The translations under genes and the position numbers were made by a program. Source: G942493375 sp942493375 (GTDB taxonomy: Bacteria; Armatimonadota; UBA5829). Taken from it: a stretch of 64,000 nt of DNA. The first letter of the stretch is position 1, and each line of letters starts with the position of its first letter. Below, piece after piece: positions 53,871-62,020 of the stretch. The stretch covers positions 3,224,001-3,288,000 of the forward strand of contig OW818698.1 in NCBI GenBank assembly GCA_942493375.1, in the 5' to 3' direction. The notes below the pieces were generated by a model that did no database searches, was not told the origin of the DNA, and saw only the letters and a program-made list of their open reading frames with translations.

Positions 53871-54974
53871 TTAGATTGATGCGCAGAGCAGATCAGTCAT
53901 GTTGCAACATATTGCTGCATTTCTACATGCTGAAATTGCTTCTGCTTTCTTTGCGATGGTCTCGTGGCAACCTGGCACACTTAGTACATCGCACTCGCTG
54001 CCCAGGATGAATGGGTGGCCAGCCAGGCGCATCTTCTCGATGAGTTCACATCCGCGTTCTATGACTTGTTCAACAGATATTAACTCGTCGGAATAGAACT
54101 GTTTGGAAGGAAGATTTCCATACAGTACAATTGTCTTTGAGATCAGGGAAGCATCTTCCCAGAGTTTTCTGGAACTGCCAAGACTCAATACTGATGGATC
54201 CAGTTCTGCGAACTGTTTAATCATATAGTCCGTCAATTCACCGCAGCAATGGAATATAAGATCAACTCCATTGGCATCCAACAATGTCTTGATGCGCTGG
54301 TTATATTTGACTACATAACGCTCAAATATATCTGAACCTTCCTCAATCTGATTTGGAGAGAAGTAGACTTTGTTGGCTGCAGGCTCTGCTATGAAGATCG
54401 CTTTCGCACCTGCTTCAATCTGATCTGTAATATTGTGAATGATGACTCGCATACCAAGCTCGAGGACTTGCTCTATGAGCTCGATTTCCTCATCATCCTG
54501 GCTGGTCATTCCCATTCCAGCCATGCAGACCGGGGTAATGGGGTCGGCGACAAGCTTTGTCATCAATGAAAATGGTCCTATAGACATACCTATTGGAAGC
54601 AGATCGGTTTCATTGGCGATATAACTGAGAGCGCCAATCTGTGCCTGCATTGCAGGATTAGATTTTTCCTTGAGTTTATTCTCTACGGTTTCGAAAGTCT
54701 CCGAAGTGGGAGTTGCAGTGAAATGGTACTTCTGCATATTATCTGCTGGTATGCCGATCATTTCCAGCAGGGCTGTCTTTTCCAGTTCCAGGTCCATGTG
54801 GGGAACAGCCAGCGGAGTATTGAAACGACGGGCAGTATCTTTAAGGATTCTCCCCAATCGGTTACCATCGAATAGTATTTCTTCTGCGTCTGAATGTTCC
54901 TGTAATAATAAGTCTGCGCCAATGGGCATGCTGAGCCCGTCTTTAGCCAGTTCAAGGTAATAACTTCGGTGCAT
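53871..54974 (-). CDS. Uroporphyrinogen-decarboxylase-like protein, MtaA-type zinc ligands
   Basis: 367 aa from ATG 54974, with AGAGGCAG upstream. A URO-D-like barrel: DLLPIGMSIGPFSLMTKLVADP, DLIFHCCGELTDYMIKQF, VLSLGSSRKLWED. His242 and Cys244 in FHCCG and Cys328 in GSECDVLSV match the zinc-ligand pattern of corrinoid-dependent methyltransferases such as MtaA, unlike the paralogue at 50666. A methyl-transfer role is inferred; no corrinoid protein is encoded nearby. The CbiM/NikM gene lies 204 bp upstream on the same strand. Cytoplasmic. Confidence 0.8.
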   Translation of the reverse strand: MHRSYYLELAKDGLSMPIGADLLLQEHSDAEEILFDGNRLGRILKDTARRFNTPLAVPHMDLELEKTALLEMIGIPADNMQKYHFTATPTSETFETVENKLKEKSNPAMQAQIGALSYIANETDLLPIGMSIGPFSLMTKLVADPITPVCMAGMGMTSQDDEEIELIEQVLELGMRVIIHNITDQIEAGAKAIFIAEPAANKVYFSPNQIEEGSDIFERYVVKYNQRIKTLLDANGVDLIFHCCGELTDYMIKQFAELDPSVLSLGSSRKLWEDASLISKTIVLYGNLPSKQFYSDELISVEQVIERGCELIEKMRLAGHPFILGSECDVLSVPGCHETIAKKAEAISACRNAAICCNMTDLLCASI

Positions 54975-55178
54975 ATCTGCCTCTATCTATATTAAGTTTT
55001 TAGTATAATATTCTGTCCTATACCATTACCATTGTAGGAATTCAGGCAGACTTAAGTATAGTAACATGGTGATACTTCTATTATAATCGTGCTGTCTTTA
55101 TCAAATATATTGCTGGGGATTGCAAAATGAAGCATACCCACCCAATATTGAGTAGGATGTGGATGTGCTAAGAGGTCT

Positions 55179-55886
55179 TTATTGTTTCAACTCTTCGGGC
55201 ACAGATTCCATCTTTACACCATAAAGTAATCCGGGATCTGCCTTCTGGATGTAGGCAATAACCAGGCCTGTAACTACAGCTTCAACCAGTCCAAAGAGCA
55301 GCAGGTGTTCAGCAGCCATTACCGGGACTGCGACACTTAGTGGGTAGGGAGCATACAAAGCATGCCCAGCTGCATCACTTGCCAGCATAGGTTGTATACC
55401 AAATTCGAAACCAGTTGCAATAGCTGCAGCATTAAGTCCAATGTATCCACCGATAGCGGCACCAATCCAGCGTCTTTTAGATTTTATATCAGATCGCCCC
55501 GCAATGAGTTTATATACTCCATAACCTGCGAATGGCATAATCACAGCCATATTCAAGCAGTTTGCCCCTATACTGGTAATCCCACCATCCCCAAATATTA
55601 CAGCCTGCACGATAAGAGCAATTGAGACAGCTATACACGCTGCCCAGGGACCAAGCAATACAGCTACAAGCACTGCACCTACTGCATGCCCTGTGGTGCC
55701 TCCTGGGATTGGGACATTGAACATCATAATGACAAAACTGAATGCTGCTCCCAGAGCAAGCAGCGGGACTTGTCTGCTGCGAAGTGTCTTGTTTAATATT
55801 CGAGAAGCTGCAATCCAAAACGGGACTGTCACGGCATAGGCTGCAGCGTAGGTTTGTGGTCCCAGATAGCCATCAGGAATGTGCAT
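55179..55886 (-). CDS. cbiM: CbiM/NikM-type ECF metal transporter, substrate-binding component
   Basis: 235 aa from ATG 55886 with AGGGAG upstream. Begins MHIPDGYLGP, where the N-terminal amino group and His2 bind the metal in this family. Six or seven hydrophobic segments, with the GGTTGHAVGAVLVAVLLGP motif near residue 63. It forms the membrane S-component of cobalt or nickel ECF transporters. A NikR-like operator lies 17 bases upstream and nikR is encoded divergently, so nickel is the likelier ion (NikM). The usual partners (CbiN/NikL, CbiQ, CbiO) are not in the window. Confidence 0.92.
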   Translation of the reverse strand: MHIPDGYLGPQTYAAAYAVTVPFWIAASRILNKTLRSRQVPLLALGAAFSFVIMMFNVPIPGGTTGHAVGAVLVAVLLGPWAACIAVSIALIVQAVIFGDGGITSIGANCLNMAVIMPFAGYGVYKLIAGRSDIKSKRRWIGAAIGGYIGLNAAAIATGFEFGIQPMLASDAAGHALYAPYPLSVAVPVMAAEHLLLFGLVEAVVTGLVIAYIQKADPGLLYGVKMESVPEELKQ

Positions 55887-55902
55887 GGATTACTCCCTTC
55901 CA

Positions 55903-55931
55903 GGTATTACTATTTTGAAAATCATAATACC
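55903..55931. promoter_or_regulatory. Predicted NikR operator upstream of cbiM/nikM
   Basis: GGTATTA (55903-55909) and TAATACC (55925-55931) are perfect inverted halves fifteen bases apart. Read as GTATTAC-N13-ATAATAC this fits the GTGTTAY-N13/14-RTAACAC style of NikR site. Confidence 0.65.
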
Positions 55932-56068
55932 AGGCTGTGTCTGTGTCAAATCTAATCGCGGATTTAGCGGAATTATTTGGATTTCGCGGAATGGGGTTTT
56001 CTGTCGGCATTATCTTTTATGATTAGAGTGAAAGCTGGTCATTCGTTTTTCATTGGAAACCTGAGGGA

Positions 56069-56200
56069 TCGCAGGCTGGAAGCCCGCACCACAATTCGTA
56101 AACCTGGGGGCAGGCTGGAAGCCCGCACCACAATTCGTAAATCTGGGGTCGCAGGTTGGAAGTCTGTATCACAATTTGGGCTGCGAAGACTTATACAGGT
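56069..56200. repeat. Three tandem REP-like hairpins
   Basis: GCAGGCTGGAAGCCCGC plus ACCACAATTCGTAAA occurs twice, about 38 bp apart, followed by a diverged third copy (GCAGGTTGGAAGTCTGT ATCACAATT) and the tail CTGCGAAGACTTATACAGG. Confidence 0.7.
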
Positions 56201-56220
56201 TTGACGGTTGGAGTTGTTGG

Positions 56221-56248
56221 GTGTTACTATGCTCTCTACTAGTAGCAC
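56221..56248. promoter_or_regulatory. Predicted NikR operator upstream of nikR
   Basis: GTGTTAC (56221-56227), fourteen bases, GTAGCAC (56242-56248): one mismatch from a perfect dyad. Symmetry continues inward (TA / TA). It lies 13 bases ahead of the nikR start. Confidence 0.6.
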
Positions 56249-56261
56249 TAAGGAGTTATGT

Positions 56262-56681
56262 ATGGCTGGAGTTGAGCGTTTTGGAGTTTCTATGGATGAG
56301 GAACTGCTTGTGCGGTTCGACAAGATGGTTGAAGTGCGGGGGTATAAATCCAGGTCCGAGGCTATACGTGACCTTGTGCGTCAGGAGATTGTTAAGGATG
56401 AATGGTCTGATCCGGATGCTGAAGTAGTGGGGACAATTACTATTGTCTATGAGCACCACGAGCACGAATTGTCGAACATACTGGCGGAGCTGCAGCACCA
56501 GTACCACGAGTATATTCTCTGTTGCACTCACATCCATCTTGACCCGCACAACTGTCTGGAAGTTATTATCGTGCGTGGGAGCAGTTCGAAGGTCAGATAT
56601 ATTTCTAACACCCTGATCAGCACCCGTGGAGTAAAGCATGGGCAACTGGTAAGCTCTACTACCGGGATGAATGTAACCTGA
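56262..56681 (+). CDS. nikR: Nickel-responsive transcriptional regulator NikR
   Basis: 139 aa from ATG 56262, with AAGGAG nine bases upstream. The ribbon-helix-helix DNA-binding domain (1-48: ERFGVSMDEELLVRFDKMV, YKSRSEAIRDLVRQ) is followed by the ACT-type metal-binding domain. The four nickel ligands of E. coli NikR (His76, His87, His89, Cys95) align by spacing with His79, His90, His92 and Cys98 here (LQHQYHEY, THIHLD, HNCLEV). It represses nickel uptake when nickel is plentiful. Divergent from the CbiM/NikM gene, with operator-like dyads ahead of both genes, consistent with joint control and autoregulation. Confidence 0.96.
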   Translation: MAGVERFGVSMDEELLVRFDKMVEVRGYKSRSEAIRDLVRQEIVKDEWSDPDAEVVGTITIVYEHHEHELSNILAELQHQYHEYILCCTHIHLDPHNCLEVIIVRGSSSKVRYISNTLISTRGVKHGQLVSSTTGMNVT

Positions 56682-56713
56682 ACCCACAGGTTGGGGTTCC
56701 TAAGAAATCCGGG

Positions 56714-56760
56714 AGGGCAGGCTGGAAGCCTGCACCACAATCCAGCACCCAAAGACTTAT
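56714..56760. repeat. REP-like hairpin GGCAGGCTGGAAGCCTGC
   Basis: Followed by ACCACAATCC and CCCAAAGACTTATAGGGAG, as in the copies near 9937 and 56069. Confidence 0.65.
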
Positions 56761-56788
56761 AGGGAGTTCTGATTGAAATAATTTATAG

Positions 56789-56899
56789 GTAACAGTTCAA
56801 TATTTACGAGTAAAATTCCGTCCATCCTTCGATACGCGCATTGCGCTACTCTGGACGGACGGAATTTTACTATATTACACATCAATACTGAGCTGTTAC
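56789..56899. repeat. Palindromic element, 111 bp, most complete copy
   Basis: Ends GTAACAG and CTGTTAC are inverted. The inner arms AAAATTCCGTCC and GGACGGAATTTT, with GCGCATTGCGC in the middle, form a long hairpin. Relatives at 7862, 53765 and 63470. Confidence 0.75.
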
Positions 56900-56919
56900 A
56901 TTTAAAGGACGGCTCAGTA

Positions 56920-58170
56920 TTACTTGCTCTCATCTATCGGTGGCATATATACATTTAGATAGTCCGACGCTGTGAGTCCGTTTGATTTGGTGAAAAACTG
57001 GTTCATGTCGGTGGCTGGCAGGTCTGTGAACATTATTGGCAGTCCGTTTGCAGCCATAAAGTCTTTTGAGTCCATCAATTGAAAGTGCAGATGGGGCTCT
57101 GTCGAATTTCCGGTACTGCCTACCAGGGCTATTACCTGCCCTGCTTTTACTTTGTCTCCAACTTTTACTTTCATGCTGTGCTGGCTCAGGTGCCCATACA
57201 TGGCAAACTCTTTCGGGCCATACTGGATTACCAGATAGTTGCCAACGATTGCATTGCGACGACCTATTGTCTTTGTCAGTCGGTCAAAAACTTTGCCTGA
57301 TTTCTCATCCGACCAGTTGGCAGGACTTATTGTTTCCTTCTCAGGATAGGCATCAGCAAGTTCTACAACTTCACCATCAGCCGATGCAACAATCTTCTGC
57401 CGGTAGATATAGTAGTCTGAGAGCTTCGCTGAACCTGGTTTTTTAGCGGACTGCAGCTTGCTATCCTTGTCCATACGAACATTGAGGATGTCGAATCCGA
57501 ACTCCTGAGACTGAGCCTGACGGTGATGCAGGTAATTGAGAGGCATGTTAAGTATCTGCACTCTACCTCTGATCGGGAATATGTAGTTGCTCTTGGTCTC
57601 CGGGAAAGTTAGCGGAACGTGGAACACAACCTGTGTATTTTTGCCTTTTGATTCAACAACGACTACTATATCAAGGCTATCAATCCCATTCTCTCCAACA
57701 TAATGAACTTGCAGCAATTTCGATAATAGCACAGCTGCACATTGACCTGGTTTGATAAGAGAGTCATCAGAAAGTTTTGCAGCATCCAGGTTAACCTCAC
57801 CAAATCCGAGGGCCAAATTCTCAGCTCCATCTTTCTTTGCAAGTTCCGACTTGAGCTGTGGATCTACCATGGATATGACTTTTTCAATCTGCTGGCGGGT
57901 AATATTGTACATTACCGGACTCCAATTACCGTTCATCCCGATAATCTCTATCTCGACCGGCTTTATTGAATCCTGCCCCTGATTTGTGATCACTATATCC
58001 GGAAGCTTCACATCGGTGATCGTCAAATAGCTGTATTGATAGACTAAGGGAATTACTTTCTTGCCTTTGGTCAGGAACGAGATATCGACAACCGGGTCGG
58101 AAACGTCCTTAGCCATCGCAACTACGGAAAGTAAAATGAGGAGGAGGACTAGAATGACAGTCATATTCAT
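56920..58170 (-). CDS. Exported M23-family (LytM-like) peptidase homologue
   Basis: 416 aa from ATG 58170 with AAGGAT eight bases upstream; a TTG at 58179 is too close to that site. Signal peptide at 1-20. Residues 25-200 are beta-rich and unrecognised. Residues 205-380 form the M23 domain: EFGFD (223-227) at the first metal site, YGHLSQHS (His327), and PHLHFQL (His360, His362). In active M23 enzymes the first site is HxGxD; here the His is replaced by Glu223. The enzyme could still bind metal or may be a non-catalytic regulator like EnvC. Acts in the periplasm or cell wall. Monocistronic. Confidence 0.82.
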   Translation of the reverse strand: MNMTVILVLLLILLSVVAMAKDVSDPVVDISFLTKGKKVIPLVYQYSYLTITDVKLPDIVITNQGQDSIKPVEIEIIGMNGNWSPVMYNITRQQIEKVISMVDPQLKSELAKKDGAENLALGFGEVNLDAAKLSDDSLIKPGQCAAVLLSKLLQVHYVGENGIDSLDIVVVVESKGKNTQVVFHVPLTFPETKSNYIFPIRGRVQILNMPLNYLHHRQAQSQEFGFDILNVRMDKDSKLQSAKKPGSAKLSDYYIYRQKIVASADGEVVELADAYPEKETISPANWSDEKSGKVFDRLTKTIGRRNAIVGNYLVIQYGPKEFAMYGHLSQHSMKVKVGDKVKAGQVIALVGSTGNSTEPHLHFQLMDSKDFMAANGLPIMFTDLPATDMNQFFTKSNGLTASDYLNVYMPPIDESK

Positions 58171-58395
58171 TGTAGGCAATCCTTTCGATCAATGTATTAT
58201 GCATAAATCACCACATTATAGCATGGGGATTCTGTGTTGTTGATTAATATGGGATTGTCCACCAAACAGTATTGAATCTCTTTTGATAACCTGAGCGCTG
58301 ATGAGGAAGAATAGATTGTTAGTAGATTGCCAGCTAGCTGAAAATCCGTACGGATTTCAGGAAATACTTATAATACGTTGATCGGTGAGGGTTTG

Positions 58396-59199
58396 ATGAA
58401 GAGTAAAATAGTAGCTTTTCCGACATTTCTAATATCTTTTATTCTACTTGCATTGGCATGTCCGGTTTTTGCGGAGCCTGCTGATGATGCGTTGCAGATG
58501 CTTAAAGATGGGAATGACAATTTTGTGGCTGGGAAGATGCTGCATCCTAATTCATCTCCACAGCGAGTCCAGGAAACAGCGGGAGGTCAGAAACCTTTTG
58601 CCATTGTATTGACCTGTTCTGATTCCAGACTGGCTCCTGAAGTTATCTTTGATACAGGGATAGGAGACATATTTGTTGTCAGAGATGCTGGAAATATTGC
58701 TGATCCAGCTATTACCGGAAGCATCGAGTATGCTGTAGGGCATTTACACGCACCTCTGGTAGTTGTGATGGGGCATACCAAGTGCGGTGCGGTGGGTGCT
58801 GCAGTTGCAGGTGGGACTGCAGGTGGTTCGATTGACCATATACTTGGCAAGATCAGCCCAGCTGTAAAGACTGCTAAAACACGAAATCCAGGAATGCGCG
58901 GGGACCTGTTTAATACTGAAGTCTCAAAGATAAATGTTGCGAATGTAGTCTCAGAGATTATAGCGGAGAGTCTGGAAATCGCTGAAGGTATCCACAAGAG
59001 TGAAGTTAAGGTCATCGGGGCGGTTTACGATGTTAGCGATGGCAGGGTCAGTTGGCTGGAAATTTCTAACGAACAACCGAAGGAAGCGCCAAAGGAACTA
59101 CCTAAAGAGCATGCCAAGGAGCAGTCTAAAGACCAGTCTAAAGACCAGTCTAAAGAGCCTCTTTCGGAGAAGAAAGCACCAGCTAAGAAGGAGCATTAG
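58396..59199 (+). CDS. Exported beta-carbonic anhydrase
   Basis: 267 aa from ATG 58396 with GAGGG upstream. A signal peptide (1-26, FPTFLISFILLALACPVFA) indicates export. The beta-carbonic anhydrase zinc ligands are present: CSDSR (Cys74, Asp76, Arg78) and GHTKCGAV (His127, Cys130). VVRDAGNI is the other family signature. The enzyme interconverts CO2 and bicarbonate. The last ~40 residues are a Lys/Glu/Gln-rich repetitive tail (KEQSKDQSKDQSKEP) absent from most family members, which might contact the cell wall or membrane. Stands alone between convergent or divergent neighbours. Confidence 0.93.
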   Translation: MKSKIVAFPTFLISFILLALACPVFAEPADDALQMLKDGNDNFVAGKMLHPNSSPQRVQETAGGQKPFAIVLTCSDSRLAPEVIFDTGIGDIFVVRDAGNIADPAITGSIEYAVGHLHAPLVVVMGHTKCGAVGAAVAGGTAGGSIDHILGKISPAVKTAKTRNPGMRGDLFNTEVSKINVANVVSEIIAESLEIAEGIHKSEVKVIGAVYDVSDGRVSWLEISNEQPKEAPKELPKEHAKEQSKDQSKDQSKEPLSEKKAPAKKEH

Positions 59200-59386
59200 G
59201 CGGAATTGGGTTACCTCTTCGGCCCAGGTGGTGCATCGGCATCGACGCTGCGGGACGGTGGGATGTGGTTGGCGAATGCTTGATGTCCCTCCGCTCTGAT
59301 ACCGATGCATTTGTTGCCCTTCGACTAGCTAAGGGCGAACGGGGGATTGATTGGCACTTGTTACCTAAAATCGAATGAAGTGTTAA

Positions 59387-59422
59387 GTGATTAGCCGGGC
59401 CAGTTGCGGTCCGGCTAATCAC
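59387..59422. terminator. 12-bp hairpin between convergent genes
   Basis: GTGATTAGCCGG (59387-59398) and CCGGCTAATCAC (59411-59422), then GTATTTTCC. Likely ends both the carbonic anhydrase and the convergent glycosidase transcripts. Confidence 0.75.
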
Positions 59423-59432
59423 GTATTTTCCA

Positions 59433-61775
59433 CTACAATTTAACAGCCCTTATATTTCGGACGCTCAGTGTGAAGGTGTCGGTCAGGCTATTGGTGCCTA
59501 AATTGATTTTGGCTATCTTGTTAATATCCAGCTTGTAATCATTCGAATTCATTACCCACATATTCTTAAACACTACAGTTGCTGACTTCCATTGTGTTGA
59601 ACAGGGAAGTTCGGATGAGATGTAGGTCTCGTTCGATTCCTCTACCAGCATTGCCCTTACAACTCCACGATCGTCAGGGCCGGTCTTGTAATCGAATTGC
59701 AGGGCATTGTATGCGGACAGGTCCATACTCTTTTCTCCGACCGTGTTTGGATATGCCCATTTATCGGTATTTGGAGCAAAGTTGAATTTGAATTTTACAC
59801 CCGAATCAGGATCTGAGCTGATTATCATGGTACCGGGGGCACTGATATTGGATTTCCAATCTGTCGGCTGGTCGGACTTTATATTGAATCCGGATATCTG
59901 AGGCATCAGTGCAGGATCCGGGCACAGCTTAACTATGGCTTTGCTGCTGCGGTTATTGCCAGATACGACCAGTGCTTGTATGTTATAGCTGTCTGTACCG
60001 GTTTTAGGTCCAACTGAAACCGGAGTACGGAAAACCTGTCCAGGAGCTATAGAGCACTTGACTTTGGCAGGTGAAATCGGAGCGGATGAGTCAGGAGAAG
60101 TGAGTTGCAGTTCACCCTCGAATTGTTTATCACTGAAGTTATAAGCCTCTGCGGACAGTTCGGCTTTATTAGTCGGGTCCACTACATATCCATCATCACC
60201 CTTCAATGCGCCGGGATTAGCTATCGGCATTGAGAAGACCAGCCTGGGAACAATGCTCAGAATGCCTGGTTTGTCAGTGGTTTCTACTTCCCAAGTCTTG
60301 ACTGCCGGTTTTACATACGAGAGTTTGAGACCTTCTGATTTTACGATGAAGAATGCTGCGTTCTCTCCAAGTTCGATTTTAACCGGACCTGTACCGGGTT
60401 TGATCGGTCTGCCGAGGTAGTCTCTTGCATCTTTTACCTGGGACCATGTGATTGGTAGAGTCATCTGCGCATGCTTGTCAGTCACCTGCCATCCTGTAAT
60501 GCAGATTGTGCCATTACCCCGGTCGAACGCCATGATTCTGTCTTCTTTACTGGAACTACTGACCGTGCCAAGATATTTGGCCTGACCGAGTGCATAGGTC
60601 ACGTTCGAGATAGCTGCCAGTCCGGGATACGGGTATTTATTGTCCGGACCGAAGAATCCCCACCCTCTTGTGCTTTCACGATAAAATGGGAAGACAAAAT
60701 AGAAGTGCTTCTCAACACCAGCCGCTAATCCATAGGAAATCGCACGTGAGACAAAACGGGCCTGGTGGTATAGTGCGCTACCGGATAAGACTCCATCCGG
60801 ACCTTCTGCAAATGGATCTCCGGCTTCGGTAACCCACATTGGCAGATTTATACTGTGTTTTACGAGGACTTCGCGGAAATGGTCTGCACGGGCCATGTAT
60901 TCTTCGGGATTGGCATAAACATGGTAGTTCCAGATGTCCATATAGGAACCTAGATCGTTGTCTACCAGGGCCCACTCGAACCCTCCGGTCATCGCAATCG
61001 ATGGTCCCAGGACTTTCATATCCTTGTTTCCCGACTTCATTCCAAGGTATGCTGCTTTTTGAAGCGCTGCACATTCTCCTGATGGGTACTTGAAGAACGA
61101 TATGTCTGGTTCATTCCAGAACTCCCAGGCAAAGACTTTACCTTTGAATTGCTTTGCGGCAGCTTTAGCGTAGTTGAAAACATCCCTCAGGTCGTCCGGA
61201 GTGGCATTCGTGATTGCGTCTTTTCGCGACCAGGCGGGATTGTCGTGGGATATCTGATATACTTTGATGCCCTGCTTGTTGAGAGCATTAATACTGTCTA
61301 CATATTTACCCCAGTAAACATTTCCACGAGATTTTTCAATCTCTCCCCAGGTTATTCTCTCTCGGACCCAGGCCATCCCACTTAATTTGAGGAGCCTTGC
61401 AACATCTTTGAAGCCATCATAGGGAACCAGCCAGCTCATTGCGTTGTCAACTGCTATGCAGCTGTCACCTTTTACACGTTTGGCCGGATCGATCAACACT
61501 ACGAATGGCAGTTTGGCATCTCCTGAGACTGCTTCATAATACCCGGGAACCATTTTTCCGAAATCCAGCTTGCCAGTCCCTTTTTTTGAAAGGATTTTTT
61601 TAGCATTCTCATCTTGGATACTCACTGTGGTGTCTGATGAGACTTTTAAGATGACTTTTTCTTTCTCAACAAAAACATTGGCATACTTGCCACTTGTCAG
61701 TTCAACACCCCAGTTCGGTGCCGCGACAAGCAGGCAGATACATGCCAGGTATATAATCCGCAAGAAACTTCGCAT
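59433..61775 (-). CDS. Exported GH-A clan glycoside hydrolase (GH39/GH5-like)
   Basis: 780 aa from ATG 61775 with AAAGG upstream. Signal peptide at 1-23. Residues 105-400 form a barrel: WVRERITWGEIEKSRG, FAWEFWNEPDISFF (acid/base Glu222) and LPMWVTEAGDPF (nucleophile Glu317), the layout of GH39/GH5-type retaining enzymes. Beta domains follow, and residues 640-780 look like a carbohydrate-binding sandwich (LSAYNALQFDYKTGPDDRG). Its substrate cannot be named. About 245 bp separate it from the phosphodiester glycosidase gene upstream on the same strand, with a REP-like hairpin between, so they are probably transcribed separately. Confidence 0.82.
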   Translation of the reverse strand: MRSFLRIIYLACICLLVAAPNWGVELTSGKYANVFVEKEKVILKVSSDTTVSIQDENAKKILSKKGTGKLDFGKMVPGYYEAVSGDAKLPFVVLIDPAKRVKGDSCIAVDNAMSWLVPYDGFKDVARLLKLSGMAWVRERITWGEIEKSRGNVYWGKYVDSINALNKQGIKVYQISHDNPAWSRKDAITNATPDDLRDVFNYAKAAAKQFKGKVFAWEFWNEPDISFFKYPSGECAALQKAAYLGMKSGNKDMKVLGPSIAMTGGFEWALVDNDLGSYMDIWNYHVYANPEEYMARADHFREVLVKHSINLPMWVTEAGDPFAEGPDGVLSGSALYHQARFVSRAISYGLAAGVEKHFYFVFPFYRESTRGWGFFGPDNKYPYPGLAAISNVTYALGQAKYLGTVSSSSKEDRIMAFDRGNGTICITGWQVTDKHAQMTLPITWSQVKDARDYLGRPIKPGTGPVKIELGENAAFFIVKSEGLKLSYVKPAVKTWEVETTDKPGILSIVPRLVFSMPIANPGALKGDDGYVVDPTNKAELSAEAYNFSDKQFEGELQLTSPDSSAPISPAKVKCSIAPGQVFRTPVSVGPKTGTDSYNIQALVVSGNNRSSKAIVKLCPDPALMPQISGFNIKSDQPTDWKSNISAPGTMIISSDPDSGVKFKFNFAPNTDKWAYPNTVGEKSMDLSAYNALQFDYKTGPDDRGVVRAMLVEESNETYISSELPCSTQWKSATVVFKNMWVMNSNDYKLDINKIAKINLGTNSLTDTFTLSVRNIRAVKL

Positions 61776-61977
61776 ATCAACTTACCTTTCCTTAAATACT
61801 AAACCATGTTTACTGTATTAGTATCGCAGAATGAGGAGGGAGAGTGCAATGGGAGGTTGGCGTGTTTTTGAATCGCGGATTACGCGGAATATCTGGGATT
61901 GCGCGGAATGGGAAAATGCGTTTGCATTGAATACAGTCAGCAGGAAAAGCGGATTCTTCGTTCCTCAGAATGACAGA

Positions 61978-62010
61978 GGGCAGGCTGGAAGCCTGCATCA
62001 CAATTTGGGG
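61978..62010. repeat. REP-like hairpin GGCAGGCTGGAAGCCTGC
   Basis: Followed by ATCACAATTTGGGG; same family as 5089, 56069 and 56714. Confidence 0.65.
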
Positions 62011-62020
62011 TGCTAACGCA

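Noticed and set aside
55887..56261. Cobalamin riboswitch upstream of cbiM
   Set aside because: No B12-box-like sequence found; a NikR-type dyad is present instead.
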